Positions 18,401 to 27,500 are shown, counted from the stretch's first letter. The stretch: 64,000 nucleotides of DNA from Candidatus Poribacteria bacterium (GCA_021295715.1 JAGWBV010000012.1:36851-100850); one strand, 5' to 3'. Notes: generated by a model from the sequence alone, not told the origin. Made by a program: numbers and translations.

Positions 18401-19651
18401 ATGAGCCGTTCTTATGTCCTTGCCCTGATTTTTATCACCAATATCACACTTCTGTTCTCATTGTCTCTCCAGAGTGCCGCTACGATATTTTCCGGTCGCG
18501 TTGTTGATGAGTCTGGAAAGCCTGTTGCTGGTGTTGAGTTAGCCTTGCCCGGATTCAGAGTGACCACACCTCAGGACCAAGATGAACCTGTGTTTCTTCC
18601 CTCTCAACAGGCTGAGACGAATTATGTTGGCGAGTTCCTAATTAGCGATATTACTTCACCTTCGGTTCAATTGGTGTTACTTCCCTTCCGTGCTGCGGCG
18701 TATGAAATTCACGCTGCCAAAATTGAGGGTATATCTTTCTATATTGATGAGAATCGGGGTCGTTATGGTGGTCTCACGTTTGCTATTACGCCGGGAGCGG
18801 ATGTCAAAGGTGTGGAGATAACCCTTCGTCCGAGAATGCGGATTCGTGGGCGGGTTCTTTCTGCAGACGGCACCCCGCTTCGTAATGCGCGCGTCAGTAT
18901 CAGGATAGAACGCCGACGTATAGAAGGTGGTGGTGGTGGTGATCGTGGCGGCACGAGGGACCTCGATGCAGATGGCTACTTTGTGGAATACATGGAAAGG
19001 CCTGCCTACTATACTATCTCCGTGGGCTATCAGGGACAGTCCGCAACATCGGAAGAAATATTGCTTGAAGACGGGGAACGTCATGATAAACTCGTCTTGA
19101 CGCTCGACGATAAATCGCCTCTGAAGCCTGACCGAGCGGTCGCTCGCGCCCCCAACAGAGAACGCTTTGAAGCCGCGTGGAACCGCGATCGTCAAGGTAT
19201 GTGGGCGATCAATCCTAAAAATCGGCATGCCTACAAAAGGATTTATTGCGAAAGCTATGAGGAGGCGCGCACCCGCGCTGTTGAGCAAGGGGCGCATCTC
19301 GTTGCTATCAACGATGCAGCGGAACAGGAATGGCTCCTTGAAGTCTTTGGACGAGAAAACTTTTGGATTGGACTGACCGACGCTTCAAAAGCGGAGAACC
19401 CACACTGGGATAACGACGAACCTGTCACGTATACCGACTGGAGTTCATCAGAGAAGATTCCGAGTAGTGTAGAGACAGGTCAAGCCGGTGACGCAAACCA
19501 AAATTACACTGTTCTCATCGGATTGACAGGAAAGTGGCAAGAGACACGTCAAGGCGATCCGCTCGCACGTCTCACTGAACGAGCGATTCTGGAGAAAGAG
19601 CGTTTCACTGTTGGAGCACCTGAGTTAGACGATGATATTGAGAAGCGTTAA
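18401..19651 (+). CDS. Secreted carboxypeptidase-regulatory-like plus C-type-lectin-like protein
   Basis: A 416-aa protein with a signal peptide (1-27, ending LQSAATI). The first module (about 29-75) starts FSGRVVDESGKPVAGVELAL, a carboxypeptidase-D regulatory (transthyretin-like) beta fold; a second unit starts MRIRGRVLSADGTPLRNARV (about 145). A C-terminal C-type-lectin-like domain (about 265-400) shows the fold's WAINPKNRHAY, QGAHLVAINDAAEQEWL, FWIGLTD and PVTYTDWSS motifs. A GGT microsatellite encodes a poly-Gly stretch near 173-177. The likely role is extracellular adhesion or glycan binding. This is the only intact member of a three-gene tandem family (see 19681 and 21442). AAAGGAG lies upstream of the start. 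Confidence 0.82.
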   Translation: MSRSYVLALIFITNITLLFSLSLQSAATIFSGRVVDESGKPVAGVELALPGFRVTTPQDQDEPVFLPSQQAETNYVGEFLISDITSPSVQLVLLPFRAAAYEIHAAKIEGISFYIDENRGRYGGLTFAITPGADVKGVEITLRPRMRIRGRVLSADGTPLRNARVSIRIERRRIEGGGGGDRGGTRDLDADGYFVEYMERPAYYTISVGYQGQSATSEEILLEDGERHDKLVLTLDDKSPLKPDRAVARAPNRERFEAAWNRDRQGMWAINPKNRHAYKRIYCESYEEARTRAVEQGAHLVAINDAAEQEWLLEVFGRENFWIGLTDASKAENPHWDNDEPVTYTDWSSSEKIPSSVETGQAGDANQNYTVLIGLTGKWQETRQGDPLARLTERAILEKERFTVGAPELDDDIEKR

Positions 19652-19680
19652 AGCACGTCAAGACGCGAGGAGGTATTAAC

Positions 19681-20999
19681 ATGAACCGGACATATACTAT
19701 CCCAAAGTTAGTGTCGCTTGCATTGATACTTTTGCTTGTCGTGGTAGGCGTTGAAGTAGTGGCAGAAGAGCTTAGTGGAATTTCTGGGAAAGTCGTCGAT
19801 TTAGAGGGTAACGCTATCGCTGGCTTCACATTTGGCATTCGACCCGTCCAACTACACGACGGTTTTCTGGAACCTGATCGAGGGAACCCAGTCGATTTAC
19901 CCAAGGGAGAAACGGATTCGGCGGGTGCTTTCACTGTCAACGATATCCAGCCCGGGCTTGTTCAATTAATCGCAATTCCAGCTCCCTTGCTGGATGCGTT
20001 TGAAATGTTTGACCCGGAGAGGCGAAATTCCGCCAGAATTGATGAGCCGTGGCGGACTTCATCCAGATAAGAAGATTCTCTCTATTCAAGTCGGAACGGT
20101 CACCTTCTTCAATATAGGAGAGCACCGATTTTCTGAAGGACTCACCTTTGCACTCGAACCCGGTGTGATTATTGAAGATGTCAAAGTTACCGTTAAGTCA
20201 CGACTTCGGATTCGTGGACGCGTTGTTTACGCCGATGGCACACCTCGAAGCGGATCTCTCTATGGAACAGCGTCATGAATTTCGTCCAAATCATAGTAGC
20301 AGCTATGGTACCAACTTTTTTACGGATGCCGGTGGTTACTTTACGGAATATACGAATGAGCCGGGGTTTTATACACTATCTGTAGAATATAACGACCTTT
20401 CTGCAGGCGCGGGTCCCTTCCTTCTCAAAGATGGCGTGCAGCCTGAGGAGATTATCTTAACGCTCGAAGGTAAGCCGGCTCCTGTTGAACCCTCTACTGA
20501 TAACATTCCAGCCCCCGGTAACATTGAGTTTCGCCAGCCACCTGCACCGCCAATAGCAAAAAGCGTGTGGATCATTAATCCCACGAATGGACACGCCTAC
20601 AAAAAGGTTCGTTGTGAAGACTGGCAGGATGCCCAACGCAAGGCGGTTGAGGAAGGCGCGCACCTCGTCTCTATCAATGACGAAGCTGAACAGCATTGGC
20701 TTGAGGTAATCTTTACGCACAAACCCTTTTGGATCGGACTCACCGATGTGGAAAAAGAGGGGGAATGGCGGTGGGATAGCGGTGAACCCGTCACCTATAC
20801 CAACTGGGCAACCCAACCAATCTTTCCTGATAGACTTCCAGACACCGAAAAGGACTATGTCGTGGTTACTTTTAGACAAGGCGGGTGGCAATCCGCCGGT
20901 CCCGAAAGTCCGCTCTGGCGCATGGCACGATGGGCAGTCATCGAAAAAGACGGCTTGGTTTCTACAATGTCTCCTACACCAAAGTCTACGGATGAGTAG
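19681..20999 (+). pseudogene. Second lectin-like paralogue, broken by two frameshifts
   Basis: Three frames are needed to follow the homology to the 18401 gene. Frame one gives the signal peptide and SGISGKVVDLEGNAIAG module up to about 20040. Frame two gives IQVGTVTFFNIGEHRF to RLRIRGRVVYADGTPRSG (about 20080-20255). Frame three gives FFTDAGGYFTEYT and a complete C-type-lectin-like domain (QAQRKAVEEGAHLVSIN-like segment, FWIGLTDVEKEGEW) to 20999. AGGAGG precedes the ATG at 19681. The coding match continues across both shifts, so decay is recent, or one or both shifts are sequencing errors. The last frame could still make a fragment without a signal peptide. Confidence 0.78.
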
Positions 21000-21441
21000 A
21001 TGGTATTATCTGACGTGTGACGAAGATGGCGATCCTTGAAAAGCGGATATGTCCCACAGTTCCCCTGCTGAAGAAAATAATAGTTACGTGAGTTTGATAA
21101 AAGTGTCAAGTTGGGTTTCGCTACCGTTATTGACACAGAAAGTGTCTTGAAAAACGACACATCTCTCCACATTCTGCGATTTTTTTGGCGTGTTTACCGC
21201 TCTACCTAGGGGAAACACCCAAGCAAAAACACCTACAGATTTATTTTCAAACTGGCGTTGGTTGGCATCTGCGGCGGTTTCGTTCAATGTTCACTTCTCC
21301 CTTACAATTTTTCCAATTAAGTTAGTCGATCCTTACCACAAAACCTATGATGTGTTGATGTGGGGCATAGATTTTTCAGTGTTTGCTCTAACTTGGGTGG
21401 GATGTGTGGAACATTTTGCTTACATGAGATGGAGGCAACTT
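21000..21441. other. Intergenic region upstream of the third paralogue
   Basis: No gene is supported here. It holds a GACAC-AGAAA-GTGTC inverted repeat beside a TTGACA (21131-21146), the dispersed repeat at 21208-21242, and short similarity (TTTCGTTCAATGTT against TTTCGTTCAGTGTT) to the upstream region of the 18401 gene, as expected if the promoter region was duplicated with the gene. Confidence 0.45.
21208..21242 (+). repeat. 35-bp dispersed repeat (copy 1)
   Basis: AGGGGAAACACCCAAGCAAA and the following 15 bases are an exact reverse complement of 34487-34521. The core AACACCCAAGCAAAAAC is also in the composite element at 13759-13877. Confidence 0.9.
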
Positions 21442-21900
21442 ATGCATCGCCAAAACCTTTTGTATGGAATTGTGGTAATTCCCCTCCTGATTTGCACCCT
21501 ACTGGCTTGTGGTGAAACTGAAGATGCCTCCTCTGTCGCGTTATCCGAAACCGTGATAGAAGGAGACACGTCGGGTTTTTCGGGGCGTGTTGTTGATGAA
21601 ACTGGGATGCGGATTCGCGCGAAAATCGTTTTTGCAGACGGCACCCCCTTAGCAAACAAAACGGTTGACATCAACATAAGAGCACAAGGTTTACATGGAA
21701 ATAATGTTGGGGATGTCCAAGGGACGGGGCAGACCGATGCGTAAGGATACTTTGTGGAGTATGTAGATAGGAACAGGGCAACCAGCTACAGAGTGTCAGT
21801 TGAATATAATGGGCTTTGCGCAACGTCGGAGATATTTGTACTCAAAGTCGGGGAACGCCGCGAAGATCTGATTTTGGAGTTACCAGGTCCGCCCCGATGA
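21442..21900 (+). pseudogene. Third lectin-like paralogue: lipoprotein relic with internal deletion and nonsense codon
   Basis: The ATG at 21442 has GGAGG upstream. The protein begins with a lipoprotein signal (LLICTLLACGE, lipobox LLAC) and then SGFSGRVVDETG, which jumps directly to MRIRAKIVFADGTPLANKTV, so about 80 residues present in the 18401 protein are missing. After QTDA an in-frame TAA (21742-21744) occurs where the intact paralogue reads straight on. Beyond it the same frame continues GYFVEYVDRNRATSYRVSVE to a TGA at 21898. No lectin domain remains. The array therefore shows increasing decay from copy 1 to copy 3. Confidence 0.78.
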
Positions 21901-21944
21901 AGTGGTCAGAACAGGAAAAAACGTGTAAATTGCGTGTGGGTGCC

Positions 21945-23024
21945 TTATGGAAGCAGGTTTCCGCAGTAGGCGCAAGCGTCCAGTTTGACATCCCCCTTAA
22001 ACGTTTCACGTTCAGGCGTTAGGTAGGTCTCGTAATTCGTGACGCAGTTTGTGTTTTCACACGTCCGTGTAGAAACGGCAATGTCTCGCTCTGGGGGTTG
22101 TGTCAAGATAAGTTGCTCGAGTCCAACAAGGCTCGCGATCAGTGCCATCCGAACCGGTACTGCGTTCGCGGATTGCTCAAAATAGGCAGCGCGGGGGTCG
22201 TCATCTAATTCATAGGCGAGTTCATTGACACGCGGGAGTGGATGCATAATCATCGCATCGGGTTTGGCGTTTTCCATGACTGTTGCGTTCAACAGATAAC
22301 TTCCACGCACGGTTGCCGCGTCCATATTCGGCGGAAGCCGTTCCTCTTGGAGTCGGTTGACGTAAATGACATCCAACCTGTCAATCACTTCTGTAATACT
22401 TTCTACCTCGAGAGGTATCTGTCCATGGCACTGTTCGAGTTGTGCGAGCACCCAAGGTGGCATTTGTAGCGGTTTCGGCGCGATGTGAATCAGGTTCCCG
22501 CCAAATCGGGCGACTGCAAGAGCAAAGGAATGTGCCGCCCGTCCAAACTGGAGATCGCCACAGATGCCGACAGTTAACCCTTCTATCTTGGATTTTCGCT
22601 GTATAATCGTATAAAGGTCTGCAAGTGCCTGGGTCGGATGCGTGTGACTTCCATCGCCGCCGTTGATAACTGGGATATGCGCGTGCTGTGCAATGACACG
22701 CGCCGCACCTGCCCAGTTGTGCCGAACGACAATGAGATCGGCGTAGTTTGTCACCATCCGTGCGGTGTCAGCGAGGGTTTCCCCTTTAGTGGCGGAAGTT
22801 GCTTGCGGATCGGCGAAGCCGAGTGTACCGCCGTTGAGCCGTTCCATCGCACTTTCAAACGAAAGTCGTGTCCGCGTGCTCGGTTCATAAAAGAGGGTTG
22901 CCAGCAATTTACTGCGACAGATCCCTGCCCATGTTTCCAAGTGCGACTGCATGCCTGCCGCGAGTCGAAAGATCTGCTCAATCTCAAAATTCGACAAATC
23001 GTCGAGTGTTACCAGATGCCGCAT
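21945..23024 (-). CDS. pyrB: Aspartate carbamoyltransferase with C-terminal PyrI-type zinc domain
   Basis: Catalyses the first committed step of pyrimidine synthesis (carbamoyl phosphate plus aspartate). The catalytic chain (about 1-310) has FYEPSTRTRLSFESA (carbamoyl-phosphate loop), HPTQALADLY and MHPLPRVNE. The C-terminus (about 322-357) contains C-x4-C-x23-C-x2-C (CENTNC...CAYC), matching the zinc-site spacing of the E. coli regulatory chain PyrI, but the nucleotide-binding allosteric domain of PyrI is absent. I chose the ATG at 23024 because GAGGAG precedes it; a longer frame to 23111 would overlap the upstream gene. The protein is 359 aa. pyrD lies nearby on the same strand. Confidence 0.93.
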   Translation of the reverse strand: MRHLVTLDDLSNFEIEQIFRLAAGMQSHLETWAGICRSKLLATLFYEPSTRTRLSFESAMERLNGGTLGFADPQATSATKGETLADTARMVTNYADLIVVRHNWAGAARVIAQHAHIPVINGGDGSHTHPTQALADLYTIIQRKSKIEGLTVGICGDLQFGRAAHSFALAVARFGGNLIHIAPKPLQMPPWVLAQLEQCHGQIPLEVESITEVIDRLDVIYVNRLQEERLPPNMDAATVRGSYLLNATVMENAKPDAMIMHPLPRVNELAYELDDDPRAAYFEQSANAVPVRMALIASLVGLEQLILTQPPERDIAVSTRTCENTNCVTNYETYLTPERETFKGDVKLDACAYCGNLLP

Positions 23025-23079
23025 TCTTCTCCTCTGGAGGCGTTTTGTAAACGTCCCCTCTGAATTTGCTGACGAGTTT

Positions 23080-24036
23080 CTATCTGCGTAGGGATTGCAT
23101 GAACGCTTCAAGGCTATCGGATTGAGGAATTGTGAGTAGCAATTGCCTGAGGTCTTGCAAATCGTCTATAGATTCAAGGGCAGGCTTTAAGGTTTCAACA
23201 GCATCAGTGTTGAATTGCATTGTTAACAATGCGATGATGCTTTCGATAGTGCCTTTTCTCTCGCCTTGTTCAATTCCTTGTTCAATTCCTTGTTCAATTC
23301 CTTGTTCAATTCCTTGTTCAATTCCTTGTTCAATTCCTTGTTCAAGAGCTTCTTGTTTTGCCTCTTGAATGTAAAGTTGAAAAAAAGGGGATTCTTGCAT
23401 GATGCCCTCCGGTAAAAGGTGTTTAATCAATTGTGGTTCATAAATCAATCCACCAAAAATGCCGAGTGCTGCGAGTAAAATATCCCGGGTGTATTGATCC
23501 GCGCGTACCGACGCTGTCACGTCAATACATTTTTCCAGCCAGCGGTTTGGTTCTATTCTTTCTGGTGGTTTCATCAGCGGTGTTAAAGGCAATAATCCCG
23601 GTGCCTGCATTTCCAAAACCGATTGTCCGTCTATCTCAATCAGTCTTATCACTTTATAGCGTAGTATGTACTCGTAACCGGGTCCCTTATAAGCATAATA
23701 ACCTTTATCATTTCTACCTGCATTAGGGCGCAGATAGATGACGTTAGAATAGACAGGTATCTGATGTAGATGAATAAGAAAACCGTTATAGCCTGCAATG
23801 CGGCTCCACATCGGTTTTTGGCTATCGCCTGTTTGTACTTCGGTGTGGAGTATTACTGTTTCGTTTGGGAGCTGCACCTTCAAAGTACTATCATTTTGAT
23901 GCGTTTTGAGTGTCGGTTCTTCAGTTTCGAGTTTCTCTAGAACTTTGAGATTTGAATGTCCGATTATGAATTCTGCGAATTCTTGTGAGTGTTCCAGCAT
24001 GATATATTTCGATGCATTGTTGTAATACTGTGCCAT
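23080..24036 (-). CDS. Rpn/YhgA-like PD-(D/E)XK nuclease family protein
   Basis: A 318-aa protein. The N-terminal domain (about 10-150) has the family pattern with VILHTEVQTGDSQKPMWSRIAGYNGFL, where Glu and the following Gln fill the ExQ position of the Rpn/transposase-like PD-(D/E)XK nucleases, then PVYSNVIYL. A helical middle follows, then seven EQG units from a 12-bp tandem repeat (about 229-256) and a C-terminal helical region. The family includes recombination-promoting nucleases and many paralogues of unknown role in repeat-rich genomes. It separates pyrB from pyrD on the same strand. Confidence 0.72.
   Translation of the reverse strand: MAQYYNNASKYIMLEHSQEFAEFIIGHSNLKVLEKLETEEPTLKTHQNDSTLKVQLPNETVILHTEVQTGDSQKPMWSRIAGYNGFLIHLHQIPVYSNVIYLRPNAGRNDKGYYAYKGPGYEYILRYKVIRLIEIDGQSVLEMQAPGLLPLTPLMKPPERIEPNRWLEKCIDVTASVRADQYTRDILLAALGIFGGLIYEPQLIKHLLPEGIMQESPFFQLYIQEAKQEALEQGIEQGIEQGIEQGIEQGIEQGIEQGERKGTIESIIALLTMQFNTDAVETLKPALESIDDLQDLRQLLLTIPQSDSLEAFMQSLRR
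23266..23349 (-). repeat. 12-bp in-frame tandem repeat (EQGI codons)
   Basis: Six exact units of TTGTTCAATTCC (plus strand) from 23266 to 23337, then a diverged unit, encode repeated EQGI in the nuclease-family protein. The unit is a multiple of three, so copy-number change would lengthen or shorten a helix without a frameshift. Confidence 0.95.
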
Positions 24037-24077
24037 ATTATTATTTTACACCAGAGTGTCAGGAAATATCAACGTTT

Positions 24078-25016
24078 TTATGGTAAGTTAAGACTGACTT
24101 TTAGACTCCCAACCAGTTCTTTAACCGACTTCATATTTGCCTGCTTGAGATAGGTGTGGATACCTTTCACCACTTCCATTGATGCTTGTGGATTGACGAA
24201 ATTTGCTGTCCCAACTGCTACAGCGGATGACCCAGCGATGAAGAATTCGACAGCGTCCGTGGCAGTCATAATACCGCCCATTCCAACGATGGGGATCGAG
24301 ACGCTTTTATAGACCTCCCAAACCAATCGTAAAGCAACCGGCTTTATCGCGGGACCTGAAAGTCCACCTGTCACGTTTGCGAGTTCTGGTCGCCGCGTTT
24401 CTGCGTTAATCGCCATGCCGAGGAGTGTGTTGATGGCAGAGAGTGCGTTTGCACCGGCATCTTCAACAGCACGGGCAATCACTGTAATATCTGTAACGTT
24501 TGGGGAGAGTTTGACCAATATGGATAGGTCGGTTTTCGCCCGAACCTCTTTGACGAGTTGGTGTGCCAATGTCGCATCAACACCGAAACTCATACCACCA
24601 CAGTCTAAGTTCGGACAGGAAATATTGAGTTCTATACCCGCAACACCATCTGCGCTGTTTAGTTTTTCGGTTACGATGAGGTATTCCTCGACTGTTTTCC
24701 CGCAGACGTTGACAATCACCGGCACGTCAAAATCGCGCAGATAGGGGAGTTTCTCCGAAATGAAGCCATCTACACCGACGTTTTGGAGTCCGATTGCATT
24801 CAGCATGCCGGACGGGGTTTCCATGATGCGTTGCATCGGATTGCCGGGCCACGGCACACTCGTAACGCCTTTAACAACCACTGCACCGAGTTGGTTCAGA
24901 TCCACGAAATCGACGTATTCACTGCCGTAGCCGAAGGTGCCAGATGCAGTCATGACAGGATTTCGCATCTGAATCCCGCCGATATTCACGTTGAGTGATA
25001 AATCCATTGTGTCCAT
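24078..25016 (-). CDS. pyrD: Dihydroorotate dehydrogenase, class 1B
   Basis: Oxidises dihydroorotate to orotate in pyrimidine synthesis. The 312-aa TIM barrel has NPVMTASGTFGYG, ELNISCPNLDCGGMSFG with the catalytic Cys typical of class 1 enzymes, LVKLSPNVTD, SAINTLLGMAINAETRRPEL and GMGGIMTATDAVEFF (FMN phosphate site). The Cys and INTL/GMAIN features fit the NAD-linked 1B type, which would need a PyrK partner; none is seen here. The start at 25016 lies one base after the stop of the upstream membrane-protein gene and has no strong Shine-Dalgarno, so translational coupling is likely. Confidence 0.93.
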   Translation of the reverse strand: MDTMDLSLNVNIGGIQMRNPVMTASGTFGYGSEYVDFVDLNQLGAVVVKGVTSVPWPGNPMQRIMETPSGMLNAIGLQNVGVDGFISEKLPYLRDFDVPVIVNVCGKTVEEYLIVTEKLNSADGVAGIELNISCPNLDCGGMSFGVDATLAHQLVKEVRAKTDLSILVKLSPNVTDITVIARAVEDAGANALSAINTLLGMAINAETRRPELANVTGGLSGPAIKPVALRLVWEVYKSVSIPIVGMGGIMTATDAVEFFIAGSSAVAVGTANFVNPQASMEVVKGIHTYLKQANMKSVKELVGSLKVSLNLP

Positions 25017-25017
25017 T

Positions 25018-25290
25018 TTAGCGAAAATAGTCGAGAGCAACAGAGCAAAACAATAAAATGCCAACTATAACAACCAATCCCCAAGATGTCGGTATTCGTC
25101 GTTGGGACAGTTGAGATGGTAATCTGTCTTTAAAGAAGGTTGAAAGGGCTACAACAGATAACAGGATAAAAGTTACGACTGCGTCGATGATATTTGCCCA
25201 GCCGGTGATAGTTCCCGAAAGAACACGGTCCACTGTCAAACCTATCCCACATATTCCCGCGATGATACCGACAACATGGTGCCGTTTCAT
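25018..25290 (-). CDS. Small three-helix membrane protein
   Basis: A 90-aa protein with three predicted membrane segments (about 7-25, 34-52 and 69-87) separated by a basic loop (FKDRLPSQLSQRRIPTS). TAGGAG precedes the ATG. I do not recognise a family. Its stop codon is immediately before the pyrD start, so it is probably co-transcribed and translationally coupled. Confidence 0.6.
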   Translation of the reverse strand: MKRHHVVGIIAGICGIGLTVDRVLSGTITGWANIIDAVVTFILLSVVALSTFFKDRLPSQLSQRRIPTSWGLVVIVGILLFCSVALDYFR

Positions 25291-25416
25291 AGAAAATGCT
25301 CCTACGGACGATATGATTTTGAAGTGTGTTAAAGATTCACCCTTTCAGTCCAAGAAGTGTAACACCAATATACTTCGGAAGTCAAGTAATTTTTCGCACG
25401 CTTTTAGCAACGCATG

Positions 25417-27366
25417 TTACCAACTCAGATAGACGACGCGAAAGTCGAAAATTAGTCCCAGAATGCTAATGATGGATGCAACGATTACATCTCCAATAAC
25501 CAGACCGATGAAAAAGGGGATAGAACGCCTATACAACCGAACACCACCCGTTGAAAGCAAAATCCGTTTCACAATCCAGCTGATTAAGAGTGGAAACCAG
25601 AGTCCAGTAAAGGTCCACCAACTCGAGACGACGTAACCGACGGGGTGTAGGGGCCACTGAACGAATCGCCATCGCAAGAGCAAAAGGCTGACGGCGAAAG
25701 CGAATCCGCCGCTGGTATAGAGCATACCGCTAATACTCGTTTCGGTGGGATTGTAGAGCCATCCCGCGAGCCTGTTGAAAGCAGCGCGGGCATACCACGA
25801 GCGTGCTTGTTCTAAGCCGACTTCGTAGGAGAGGTGTAGATGTCCCCAAGCGGCGGAGAGTGCGCCTACAAAAATGGCGATCGCTAATACCCACAGCAGT
25901 TGTGTCGGGTTGAAACGGGTTTGATGTGCGAGTTTTAATCCCTCCAATTGGTGCGGCATCGGGTGCGCGCGATAGGAGAGGTGATTCAGCCAGAAAAAGA
26001 GCGACATCACCGAAAGATTCCGGTTCCCGATGCGTCGTGTACCCAATGCATCTGTCAAGAGCAGATCTGGACCGGCGTTGTAGAGATCGTGCGCGGGCGG
26101 TCCGAGTTCGGCACGAATCCGGGTGATTGTTATGGACATCGCGAAATAGAGCGCGAAAAATAGACCCGCAAACCAGAGCGACATCCCTGCCTTGAGACAG
26201 AACGCCATAATCAAAATAAATCCGACAACCACCCCGATTCCCGCTGTCCTGTAGCGTAACGCTTCACCTTCGTCGTGTAGAGGTGGGGTTCCCCCGCCCC
26301 TACTGAAAATCGTTTGCAACACGACCTTGACGTGTGCGCGTCCCATCCATAATGTCCAGAGGAAGAGGGCTATCCATACACCTCGGATTTGCGCCATTTC
26401 CCTCGGAAATCCAATGGCTCCGCGCCAGCCGAACATTTCACCGACGATCCGTTGGAAGTGCCAAAATAGGTGAAAGAACCAGCAGGAGAACCCTAAATCC
26501 AGCGGAATCAGGAAACCTACGCCAATCGCAAACGGAAAAAAACTGATACGGAAACCCGGATTGTTCATCGCGCTCCACGGCTTATCGGGGAGTCGGAATC
26601 CGCGATACAACGGAATTGTAGGGAAAACTGGATCGATTTGGTGTAAACTATAGAGTAGGTTCAGGACAGCCGCGATGCTTAAGCCGACAACCATCATCCG
26701 TTTATTGAAAAATAGATGAGACGTTGTTCGCAGGGAGTTTCCTACATTTGAAGCTGCGCGTGTGATTTCGTAAGGAAGTTGCGCGATCGGGTAGGTGAGC
26801 CGTTCATGTTCCTGCCACTGCTTGCGTAAAAGCACGTTGAGACAGAGCATTGTCATTCCGATGACGAGGCAGAAGCCCACCCATATCAGTGTTGGCAGCA
26901 GCCATGCCTGCATGTTTGTCTGAAGATAGAATGTGGATTCGCCTTTGTAGAAGCCTTGCAGTACCTCCTGTTTTCCGACGACAAGCCATTCGGGGAGATG
27001 TTGATGGAAAAGTTGTGCCCATTCGTTTTCGGTCGTTGCGTACCAAAAACCGTTACCCATTAACGGCACCAAGACCTGTAGCATATCGCGACCTGCGAAA
27101 ACGGAGGCTTGGCACAGCATCGCATAGATGGTTAACAATTCGCTCTGCGTAAACGCCAGTGTGGGGCGTAAACGGCGCAGGACCGCGCTGAATCCGATCA
27201 GGACGAGTAACGTGAATAGAACATTAAACAGTAATGCCAAACTCGTAGGTCGGTTGGAATCCCAGATATAACTCAGATGTAGAACCCAGTAACTATTAAA
27301 GGGGATGAGGAGGATACCGATCAGCGTTGCACGTAGCGTAATAGGACTTTTTGAAGGGTGTTTCAT
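25417..27366 (-). CDS. Polytopic membrane protein, DUF6785/DUF6784-like
   Basis: A 649-aa protein with roughly 12-14 hydrophobic segments spread across its length and short charged loops. The segment KQWQEHERLTYPIAQLPYEI and the later GPPAHDLYNAGPDLLL are reminiscent of the oligopeptide-transporter-like DUF6785/DUF6784 proteins found in environmental bacteria; this is a recollected resemblance, not a search result. Transport of a solute is plausible but unproven. The ATG directly follows a CGCAAGG leader and composite element rather than a classical Shine-Dalgarno. Confidence 0.7.
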   Translation of the reverse strand: MKHPSKSPITLRATLIGILLIPFNSYWVLHLSYIWDSNRPTSLALLFNVLFTLLVLIGFSAVLRRLRPTLAFTQSELLTIYAMLCQASVFAGRDMLQVLVPLMGNGFWYATTENEWAQLFHQHLPEWLVVGKQEVLQGFYKGESTFYLQTNMQAWLLPTLIWVGFCLVIGMTMLCLNVLLRKQWQEHERLTYPIAQLPYEITRAASNVGNSLRTTSHLFFNKRMMVVGLSIAAVLNLLYSLHQIDPVFPTIPLYRGFRLPDKPWSAMNNPGFRISFFPFAIGVGFLIPLDLGFSCWFFHLFWHFQRIVGEMFGWRGAIGFPREMAQIRGVWIALFLWTLWMGRAHVKVVLQTIFSRGGGTPPLHDEGEALRYRTAGIGVVVGFILIMAFCLKAGMSLWFAGLFFALYFAMSITITRIRAELGPPAHDLYNAGPDLLLTDALGTRRIGNRNLSVMSLFFWLNHLSYRAHPMPHQLEGLKLAHQTRFNPTQLLWVLAIAIFVGALSAAWGHLHLSYEVGLEQARSWYARAAFNRLAGWLYNPTETSISGMLYTSGGFAFAVSLLLLRWRFVQWPLHPVGYVVSSWWTFTGLWFPLLISWIVKRILLSTGGVRLYRRSIPFFIGLVIGDVIVASIISILGLIFDFRVVYLSW

Positions 27367-27500
27367 GTTTTTAATTTACCTTGCGGTTAGACAAGGTGGA
27401 TTAGGACTTTGACGTTTTTTCCGAGCAGCCGCCCTCCACTACGTTGCGGGCTACGTGCTTTGGTGATTTCATATTTTACCTTTCCTTGTGGTTCGTATAG
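27367..27500 (-). repeat. Composite upstream element with leader box
   Basis: On the minus strand: CCACAAGGAAAGGTAAAAT against an ATG (an 18-codon ORF), then AAGCACGTAGCCCGCAACGT, AGTGGAGGGCGG, TCAAAGTCCTAATCCACCTT, and CCGCAAGGTAAATTAAAAAC against the ATG at 27366. It thus carries a leader-like box at both ends. No gene is supported in the rest of 27500-27665. Confidence 0.7.

Noticed and set aside
20172..20999. Independent gene starting at 20172
   Set aside because: Its first 35 or so residues match nothing in the paralogue and overlap the other frame; the homology begins later, so it is the third frame of a broken gene.
21742..21744. TAA as a recoded sense codon
   Set aside because: Other genes in the window end normally at TAA, and this copy also has a large internal deletion, so a plain nonsense mutation is simpler.
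23266..23349. Possible CRISPR array
   Set aside because: The repeats are 12 bp and contiguous without spacers, and they are in frame inside a coding sequence.
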